From NCBI GenBank assembly GCA_031769625.1, contig JAUIMM010000188.1:11275001-11339000 (forward strand): DNA of 64,000 bases, written 5' to 3'. Below, one piece after another: positions 57,860 through 64,000 of this stretch. The DNA is from Taudactylus pleione. Its lineage: Eukaryota; Chordata; Amphibia; Anura; Myobatrachidae. The position numbers and the translations under genes were made by a program. How positions within the stretch are numbered: position 1 is the first letter of the stretch; each line of letters begins with the position of its first letter. Below the pieces are notes generated by a model. That model was not told the DNA's origin and searched no databases. It saw nothing but the letters and a program-made list of their open reading frames with translations.

Positions 57860-58330
57860 TACATATACATACACCCACATATATGTACACACATACACAC
57901 ACGTGGCTTACCTCCACTCAGGGAGACTGCTCATGTGCCGCATGTGGCCGTCATTCTGCTACTGCGTAGGGGCAGGATATTTTAGCAGCGTGCTGTCCCC
58001 GACTGGTTTTGCATAAAGCGGAAGCATTCAAGGCTCCTAATGCAAAACCCCTCATTAACTGAACCTCTCTCCTGCTAGACCGGAGAGGGTTCATGGGAGC
58101 ACTGATGTTGTTCTAGGCCTACAGTTCCCGGTATTCCCAGGCGGTCGTAGGCTGCTATGGCAGGGCGTGCCGGTCATACATCGCTACATTGGGGAGCTGC
58201 ATTTGGTATAACGTTAAGGCTATTAGCCCTATAGACTAGCCAATAGGGAAGCCTGCTCAGCCCCGCCAGGAGCTGCGGGATGCAGCGTCTCCTCCTGAGT
58301 TTAGATGAGAGCTGCTAATAGCTATTTGGT

Positions 58331-58402
58331 GGTTTCACTGGGGACTGAACCCAGGACCTGCTGTCTGTAATCCAGATGTGATAACCACTACACTATGAAA
58401 CC
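58331..58402 (-). tRNA. tRNA-Val(UAC)-like sequence, probably a pseudogene
   Basis: The minus strand gives a 72-nt tRNA-like fold. The acceptor stem GGTTTCA pairs perfectly with TGAAACC. The D-arm and A box TAGTGTAGTGG are intact, and a 7-nt loop ATTACAG has TAC at its centre (valine anticodon). The T stem CTGGG/CCCAG is intact. Two defects stand out: the anticodon stem (TCTGG against ACAGC) mispairs at both ends, and the T loop reads TTCAGTC with G where A58 is nearly invariant. Overall it closely follows vertebrate tRNA-Val. It lies inside the non-autonomous DIRS, beside a SINE fragment, so a decayed or mobile-element-borne copy is likelier than a working gene. Confidence 0.75.
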
Positions 58403-58414
58403 TCAGGTAGTGCT

Positions 58415-58518
58415 GCAAGCACAGGGAGTACACACAAACTCCACACAGCAAAGGGCTGCGGAGGGATCTGAGCCTACAACGTCAGCGCTGAAAGGCAGTC
58501 ATGTCAACCATTATCTGT
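58415..58518 (-). repeat. V-type SINE fragment
   Basis: The minus strand has head text (GACTGCCTTTCAGCGCTGACG) and centre text (GTGTGGAGTTTGTGTGTACTC); the tail is absent. It sits immediately next to the tRNA-Val-like sequence. Confidence 0.65.
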
Positions 58519-59963
58519 TATAGAACAATGATAGCAGAACCACGCTGCTCTATGTCCAGCAGGTCTGTAACTTTGACTGTGCCTCAGCTGCCTATACTAG
58601 CTCGCCCTTTGAAAAGGCAGACGCAGCGCTCCTGTTATGGAGAATGTCGGGCCTCCACGCGGTGCTTAAGATGATTCTTTGCACTTGCTGCCTGGGGCAC
58701 ATAGACTGTACTGGGGAATACAGGGCAAGAGGGTGCACGGTGCAACAGAGACTCTTGACTCGCAAGCTGTGGTTCTATAATCCGCGGTACAGCGTCTCCT
58801 CCTGTAACAAGAGGAGGGACATTGCAGGTAGACAGGCGCACTGTAGCGGCGTCTAACGGGCGCGCGGGAGATCAACCCGGCGCCGGTGTTCTTTTAAGCA
58901 CTGGCGCGGTGATTACAGACAGCCGCTGAACGGCTCTGTTAGGGTGCGCGGTGCATGCACTGAAGCGGTGTCCACGTGCCCCTGACCATGCCGTCGCCGG
59001 AGCTTCTACATTACAAGCCCCGGCGCAGTACAGGGAAGCTCCTGCTAGTGGCGCACCTACCGCAGCTACCCCCTCCTGCTCCCCTCTGGGGAGGAGGACC
59101 CGGACTGCGGCCTGTCAGCGCTTGACCTCGCTGCAGTGAGGGGGAGAGCCCGCCTTAACGCTGAGCCACAGACGCTTTACAAATGGCACCGCTGAAATGG
59201 CGGGCTTAACAGTGACCGCTAGCGGCATGTCACTGAGCCCAGCTAACGTCCACTGCTCCTGCTAATCAGGAGCAGTGGTCATACTTACGGACTGCTGCGG
59301 CCGGGATGCTGGGCTGAGGGGGCGGCGTGGAACCCGGACACATGCCGGTGTTAGCAGTGGCGGGTCCTCGCAGGGTCAGATGACTCCATTATGTGTGCCC
59401 CCTCCTTAGGGTCACCGGACACAGGCTGCAGTAGCCGTGTGGTGCCCTTCCCGGCGGCTCCCACGTACCAGGCAGACTGCCACAGTAAGCAGCCTGCCTG
59501 TCCTCAGTGCTTGTCTAATAACTAAAAATATATATGAGAAAGGCTGGAGACAGCCTGATGTGCGACCGGCTCTCTCGGGCACATTCTAAAAACTGGGGCT
59601 GATGGGGCATAGAGGGGGAGGAGCCAGTCACACTTCTAGATTATTTAAAGTGCCAGGCTCTGCTCTACCACCGTCTATACCCCACTGTCTTGAACTCCAG
59701 TGTCCCCTAGTGGATGAAGGAGAAATGGCTGCCGCGGCCATTTTCCAGTTGTTTTATAGCGCCGGACGCCCACGCCGATGTGGGACTCCGGAAAGGTCAG
59801 TAATATTATGGGTGCAGGCTGTGCGGTGCGGGGCCCCCCTGGACCTATTATAGATACGCCCTTGGTTCTTGTACTCTATTACATTGGCCGAGTTTAAAAA
59901 GTGTCAGAGGTTACTGCTAAACGCTCACATTCTCTAAACTCTCACCCTATTACATTTGGCCCC

Positions 59964-60221
59964 AGGGGCTTTCATTTACTGCACTAGGAAGTTTCAGGGG
60001 TGTTTTTTTTTTTAAAACTGGGAAATATTGATTCTTTCAAAGCCGATTAACACAACCACAGTACATCAGTTGGGAATTCTTCTCAGATCTGTAAAGTTTT
60101 GCTTTATGTAGTGTTACCTGAGTTGTTTAGCCCCTGCTAATCGCCAGCGCTTTTGTCAAGCAAAACCGCCAGATTTACTATTCCACTGTGGAGTAGGATT
60201 GGATTGTTTTTGCAATTGGTC
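59964..60221. other. Intron sequence
   Basis: No element or exon recognised. Confidence 0.45.
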
Positions 60222-60561
60222 AGGCCGCACATCCACTACGCGACCCACGGAAGCCCGTACGATTACAACATCGTAACCGCACCGTCGTTCCCCATCCCCT
60301 GCAGTGCCTACACTGAATGATTAGTCGTACAGGGCAGGCACCCTCCATCATCCCCGAACATGGCCAATCTGTCGTTATCGGCAGATTGACCGGCATGTTC
60401 GGGCGATGATGGATGTGGTAAACGACCAGCGGGAGCGCGCATCGCTGGTCGCTTCCGACATTGTAGTACACGATTTGTGCACGATTAATGAGCGATTGCA
60501 CGATTACGATGTCGTAATCGTGCAGTCGCTCATTAATATCGCCTAGAGGATGTGCGCCTTA
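60222..60561. mobile_element. P-family palindromic MITE, copy P2
   Basis: Termini GGCCGCACATCCACTACGCG and CGCCTAGAGGATGTGCGCCT are imperfect inverted repeats. The interior has hairpins CGAACATGGCCAATCTGTCG with its complement (about 60355-60402) and GAGCGATTGCACGATTACGA with its complement (about 60490-60533). Homologous to P1 in the same order. Confidence 0.72.
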
Positions 60562-60863
60562 ACAGAGGGACCGTCACATATGTCTCTGTTATCCTCTGCG
60601 CTCCACCTTGTTCTATAGCCCCAATATTATGAATATAGAAAGCCTCCAAAACTTACCCTAAAGAAAAAAATAAACACAACTACACACAGGGCTGTGGGGG
60701 TGAGACCCGGGGCCCATCCCAGCTTCCGAGCCCCATAGTAACTCCATCCCGACTCTGCCAAATAAAGGCATTTGAATTAAAATAAAATATATTGCGTGTT
60801 GCGTGTTGGCGTATATTGCAGTTAGTAGATGGTTCTTAGTGTATGTACAAAGGGAATATGCAA
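60562..60863. other. Intron sequence
   Basis: Nothing recognised. Confidence 0.45.
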
Positions 60864-61357
60864 AGGACGCTCGCAAGCGGGTCGATGTTGCCCAACTGCG
60901 CATGTGCACGACGGATTGAGCTCCGTCGTGCGCATGCGCGAGACCCGGATAGCGACGGGCTCTCCGTCGCTCCGGGTCTCGCACCAAAGGGGGCGTGCTG
61001 TCGATGTTGATTGACAGCACGCCCCCTTTGGTGGGCGTGCCGGGGGCATGGCTGCCAGACGGAGGCGTTCCCATGGGAACGCCTACCGTCTGAAGCCGGC
61101 CCCACTGACATCACTAGTGATGTCAGTGGGAGTGATTTTGGCTCTGATAGAGCCAAAATCACTCCTGGGCTTGCGGCAGCGAGACCCTACCGCAGGGTCT
61201 CGTCGCAAGCCCGATGGTCGCGATGGTCAAAGACCATCGCGACCATCTTTTTGGCCGCTCGCATATGCTGTGGGTGGTCACCGCTCCATTTTCAGGTAGG
61301 AGGGCCCTGATTCAGAGCGAGCGCTCTGGTCAGAGCGTTCAGCTCTGAATCAGGCCC
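60864..61357 (-). mobile_element. H-family serial-hairpin transposon, copy H7 (left tip missing)
   Basis: Inverse orientation. It keeps GCGCATGCGCGAGACCC, the GGGGGCGTGCTGTCGATG stem with complement (about 60987-61030), GGAACGCC palindrome, CACTGACATCACTAGTGATG palindrome, GGAGTGATTTTGGCTCT stem with perfect partner (about 61129-61165), GAGACCCTACCGCAGGGTCTC, and the GATGGTCGCGATGGTC stem. It ends TCTGAATCAGGCCC at 61357. About 25 bp of the left terminus are absent. Confidence 0.88.
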
Positions 61358-61421
61358 TATGTGCATACATGCCTTTCTGGCTGAGGTGGCAATTTCCCAT
61401 ATGTGGGCACGCTCCCTCTAA

Positions 61422-61589
61422 GGGGGAAATGTATCAAGTCTTGGAGAGATAAAAAAATTGAGAAATTGCCCAAAGCAACCAATCAGCTTCTGTTATTTAT
61501 CGAGCACAGTCTATGAAATGTCAGTCTGATTGCTAGCTTTGGGAAACTTCTCCATGTTATCCATCTCCAAGGCTTGATACATCTCCCCC
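61422..61589. mobile_element. MITE GGGGGAAATGTATCAAG (168 bp)
   Basis: Termini GGGGGAAATGTATCAAGTCT and AGGCTTGATACATCTCCCCC, with TAA on both sides (61419-61421, 61590-61592). This fits the TWA target preference of PIF/Harbinger-type MITEs. Contains the CAAAGCAACCAATCAGC block. Confidence 0.85.
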
Positions 61590-61907
61590 TAAATAAGGCT
61601 GCTGCTTAGGCCTGTCAGGATGTGACCCAACATGCCGTCGGAGATGGTAAATTTTGTTTTGATGTTTAAATTCTTTTCCCCCCTTTCTCTTTGCCTGTCC
61701 TGTGTCAGTGACACAGTTCATGTACGGAGTAGCTACTATGGAGACCAGCATCTGAGGGTGCCCACCAGGCCCTGAGCTGCTCTGAGGCCCGGTTGATATC
61801 CGCACCCAGAGCAGAACAGTGCAGCATCTGCAACTATCAGCAGGGGTTTAAAGAGCTCCCCCTGCTATGGAACCCAAAATCTCTAGTTATGCCCCTGAAT
61901 CCCTCAC
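61590..61907. other. Intron sequence
   Basis: No exon or element recognised. Confidence 0.45.
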
Positions 61908-62235
61908 AAGGGGTGTCTTAACAGAGGAGGGGGCCCGTGTGCACTGCCCATGCGGGGCCCCCTCCTCTCACCCCGGTGGCCGGCAGCCGACTAACGCGGC
62001 CGGCCAGCCACCGGAGCATTAGTAGACTCCGGGCACTAGAGTGTGCGCAGAACACCGGAAAAATGGCTGTGGCGGCCATTTTCCTGTGTTCTGAGCAGAG
62101 CTGACACCCGATATGGGACCACGGGCAGTTAAGTTTGAAAAAAAATATGGGTGCATGGTGTGCGGTGCGGGGCCCCCCTGGATCTGGGGGCCCGTGCGCC
62201 CCGCACACACTGCACCCATTGTAGATACGCCACTG
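61908..62235. mobile_element. hAT-type non-autonomous element, uninterrupted copy
   Basis: Left end AAGGGGTGTCTTA (one base short of the usual C), right end TAGATACGCCACTG. Flanks TCCCTCAC (61900-61907) and TCCCCCAC (62236-62243) are an 8-bp duplication with one mismatch. A GGAGGGGGCCCGTGTG..CGGGGCCCCCTCCTC hairpin and an AAAATGGCTGTGGCGGCC..TTTT stem are shared with the copy split by DIRS. Confidence 0.82.
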
Positions 62236-62379
62236 TCCCCCACATTTCTTCGACTCCCCCGAGCAGTCCCCCTGAGTTTGGTTATAATGCAGGCGGTGGG
62301 AAAATGATTGATATAGGAACTTAAACAGCAAAAATACGGACACAGCAGCACTTACAGCTGTGGGGGGGCGTTCGCTAAC

Positions 62380-62507
62380 CTCCAGCCCAAATTTCTTGGC
62401 ATAATACTCATACAGGTGAGGGTCGTTCATCGAGCTGTACAGTGGAAGGGTGTCCACGCGGCCACTTTTATACCGATAACCACCAGGGTCAGCGCTCATG
62501 GTCCGTG
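62380..62507 (-). CDS. PLAT/LH2-domain gene, exon A (N-terminal or internal)
   Basis: Minus-strand exon. The ATG at 62499 opens 40 codons ending GAG at 62380, with donor GTTAGC at 62379-62378, phase 0. An AG-ended acceptor-like TTTATCAG lies at 62508, so the exon may be internal with the ATG as an internal methionine, or the ATG may be the start. The peptide (MSADPGGYRYKSGRVDTLPL, then NDPHLYEYYAKKFGLE) is soluble and tyrosine-rich and lacks a signal peptide. Joined to exon B it stays in frame. Same strand, order and phase support one gene, but other exons may lie between. The peptide does not match the human LOXHD1 start as I recall it, so the identity is open. Confidence 0.65.
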
Positions 62508-62864
62508 CTGATAAATGGAAACAAACTTCACGTTAGTAGAAGATTCATTCAACGTTCAAATGTTAATCTTTTCAGAGACAGGATTACTGCGGCGGTAGGC
62601 TAATTAGCACTCCAGACCGCAGTCCCCATTATTATCAGGGGAGGCTATGGTCTCACCACTACGTTCCCCATAGGTTTACGCCAACTTCAGATGGTGAAAA
62701 CCGCTTTATGCCTATGGAGGCAATCTCCCGTAGCAACCGACCGGCTCCGGAATGTGCCCAGATTCCAAGGAGGAGTCATTCAAAAACGTGACAGACTCCT
62801 CCGAGACACCGGGAATGTAACTCGCAGGGATAGTGATTATCAATACCAACACCAGAAGGTAGAA
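62508..62864. other. Upstream or intron sequence
   Basis: No promoter element or further exon could be recognised. Confidence 0.4.
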
Positions 62865-63300
62865 TATGTTGTCAGTACAGAAGGTCAAAAGGTACAAAAG
62901 GTTGACATGTAAATGGTCGACACAGAAATGATCGACACATGCTTTGGGTTTTTTTTTAATTTAGGGTTAGCCACTTACTGGAGGGTTAGGCACTTAAACG
63001 GACGGTTAGGGTTAGACACTTACCCCATCGGTTAGGATTAGGCACTAAGATGGACGGTTAGGGTTAGACACTTACCCCATCGGTTAGGATTAGGCACTAA
63101 GATGGACGGTTAGGGTTACGCACCAAGGGAAAGGTTAGGGTGAAGATTAGGATTAAAAAAAAAAAAAACACACAGTCGTGTCTATCATTTCCATGTGATC
63201 CTCTTAAACCTGTCGAACTTGTGTACCTGTTGACCTTCTGCACTGTCTAAATTTTGTCATGTCGATATTTTATGTCGTCCCACTTATTGTCAACCTTTTT
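62865..63300. mobile_element. Foldback element with GGTTAGG core
   Basis: The left arm contains GTACAGAAGGTCAAAAGGTA and GTTGACATG. The right arm is the inverse (GTACCTGTTGACCTTCTGCA, 63222-63241). The core (62945-63150) is GGTTAGGGTTAGACACTTAC-like repeats, including two copies of a roughly 55-bp unit. No clean target duplication was found. Confidence 0.6.
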
Positions 63301-63359
63301 ATTGACGTATTTTTGTATCACACCCGCTACCGCTGTTCCTGCGAGTTGCAATAAGGTGT

Positions 63360-63828
63360 GCTCTCAAGCGGGTCGATGGTGGGGCACTGCGCACGCGCAA
63401 GCCCCAGAGCGAGTGAGAAATTCACTCGCTCCGGAGCTCGCTACAAACGGGGCGGCTGTCGATCTTGATCGACAGCTCGCCCCGTTTTGTGGGTGGTTGG
63501 GTGGCTGGACAAACGGAGGAGTTCCTGAAGGAACGCCTGCCGTTTGAGGATGGCCCTACTGACATCACTCGTGATGTCAGTAGTGAGCTTCCAGCTCTAT
63601 TAGAGCCGGAAGCTTACTGGGGCTTGTGGCAGACGAGTCCCTACCACAAGGGTCTCGTCGCAATCCCGATGGTCGCGACCATCGCGACCATCACCCTCCC
63701 GCTCGCAAAAGCTGTGGGTGGTCACCCACAGCTTAGCGAGCGGCCAGGAGGCCTTTTTTTTTTTAAAAAGCGGCTGCCCTGATTCAGAGCGAGCACTCGC
63801 TTTTTGCGAGCAGCTCTGAATCAGGCCC
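63360..63828 (-). mobile_element. H-family serial-hairpin transposon, copy H8 (left tip missing)
   Basis: Inverse orientation. Stems include AAACGGGGCGGCTGTCGATC with GATCGACAGCTCGCCCCGTTT (about 63446-63487), GACATCACTCGTGATGTC, AGTGAGCTTCC with GGAAGCTTACT, and GCTGTGGGTGGTCACCCACAGC (about 63711-63732). Ends GCTCTGAATCAGGCCC at 63828. The left terminal inverted repeat is missing, as in H7. Confidence 0.87.
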
Positions 63829-63924
63829 TAAGTACATAGTGGGGACATTTTTGTATATAATTGAAAGCTTTGTAACGAGATGGACAGTTAATAATCGCTG
63901 AACTGCCGTGATATTAATACATAG

Positions 63925-64000
63925 GCCCTTACTGGCATGTCTGCTCCAGGGCATATACTGACGGGGCGTGGCATGTCTGCTCGAGGGCATATACTGACGG
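63925..64000. repeat. Start of a 36-bp tandem repeat, cut by window edge
   Basis: GGCATGTCTGCTCCAGGGCA plus TATACTGACGGGGCGT occurs twice with one difference before the window ends. Probably the beginning of another minisatellite. Confidence 0.75.

Larger units (their letters stand above)
53895..59725 (-). mobile_element. Large non-autonomous DIRS-like element (5.8 kb)
   Basis: Inverted terminal repeats lie at 53895-54065 (GACACTGGAGTTCAAGACAG, TAGACGGTGGTAGAGCAG) and 59588-59725 (complement). An internal complementary region at 54245-54344 joins the complements of the two outer edges. The text after it (GGGACGTCCCAAAG) resembles the same place in the 40.5-45.0 kb copy. Yet the 5 kb interior has no reverse transcriptase, RNase H or recombinase motif on either strand. 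It holds microsatellites, SINE fragments and a tRNA-like sequence instead. It probably moved with enzymes supplied by another DIRS copy. Confidence 0.85.
53679..59864. mobile_element. hAT-type non-autonomous element carrying a DIRS insertion
   Basis: Termini CAGGGGCGTTTCTA and TAGATACGCCCTTG are bounded by an exact 8-bp duplication, GTTCTTGT, at 53671-53678 and 59865-59872. Its left half (GAGGAGGGGGCCCG..CGGGCCCCCTCCTCTC hairpin, AAAATGGCCGCGGC) and right half (TGCGGGGCCCCCCTGGA) match the uninterrupted copy at 61908-62235. The DIRS element 53895-59725 splits it. Confidence 0.88.
53602..59963. mobile_element. Outer MITE (GGGGCCAAATGTAATAGGG), split by hAT and DIRS
   Basis: The left arm (53602-53645) begins GGGGCCAAATGTAATAGGGT. 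The right arm (59918-59963) is its inverse, ending ACATTTGGCCCC. Removing the hAT insertion leaves about 160 bp, a typical MITE. No clear target duplication was seen at its outer ends. It is the oldest layer of a three-level nest. Confidence 0.7.

Noticed and set aside
61918..62379. C-terminal extension of the exon A frame to 193 codons
   Set aside because: Beyond the donor at 62379 the frame runs through intron and the hAT element; only the first 40 codons look like exon.

Overview
This is vertebrate nuclear DNA, most likely from a frog or toad with a large, repeat-rich genome. Three things point there. There are three DIRS-type tyrosine-recombinase retrotransposon copies. The SINEs combine a tRNA-like head with the V-SINE-type centre common in amphibians and fish. 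There is also a dense crowd of small terminal-inverted-repeat (TIR) transposons. No bacterial or organellar signal is present, and almost every long open frame is an accident of a tandem array whose unit length is a multiple of three.

One host gene is supported, on the minus strand. Four exons (62380-62499/62507, 53033-53158, 51488-51652, about 39743-39941) have canonical splice sites and all join in phase 0. The last three together encode one PLAT/LH2 domain, as in LOXHD1-like proteins. A fifth small exon (34698-34758) is possible. The rest of the 28 kb between the first and last exon is intron filled with mobile elements and minisatellites, and the window downstream of 34.7 kb holds no recognised exon.

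Layout: 0-7.2 kb holds a minisatellite and a cluster of GGGCCTGATTCAGA-type transposons. Two giant minisatellites lie at 7.3-10.7 kb (33-bp unit) and 11.8-15.1 kb (28-30-bp unit), and another lies at 19.0-20.4 kb (31 bp). At 23.4-24.4 kb a SINE is split by a transposon. At 26.2-30.8 kb a Tc1-like element abuts a truncated DIRS element. At 31.9-34.6 kb are two more arrays. At 36.5-37.6 kb a solo LTR sits in a TCTA microsatellite and itself carries a MITE. At 38.5-39.7 kb is a 41-bp array ending at the PLAT exon. At 40.5-45.0 kb is a DIRS element with both inverted terminal repeats. At 46.0-49.8 kb are two arrays. At 53.6-60.0 kb is a nest: DIRS inside hAT inside a MITE.

The most unusual component is a family here called H: eight copies of about 0.5 kb that are built almost wholly from about ten successive hairpins. 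They have shared termini and 3-bp target duplications, and in several stems both arms differ between copies in matched ways. I do not recognise a described family with this architecture. Minisatellites make up about a quarter of the window.
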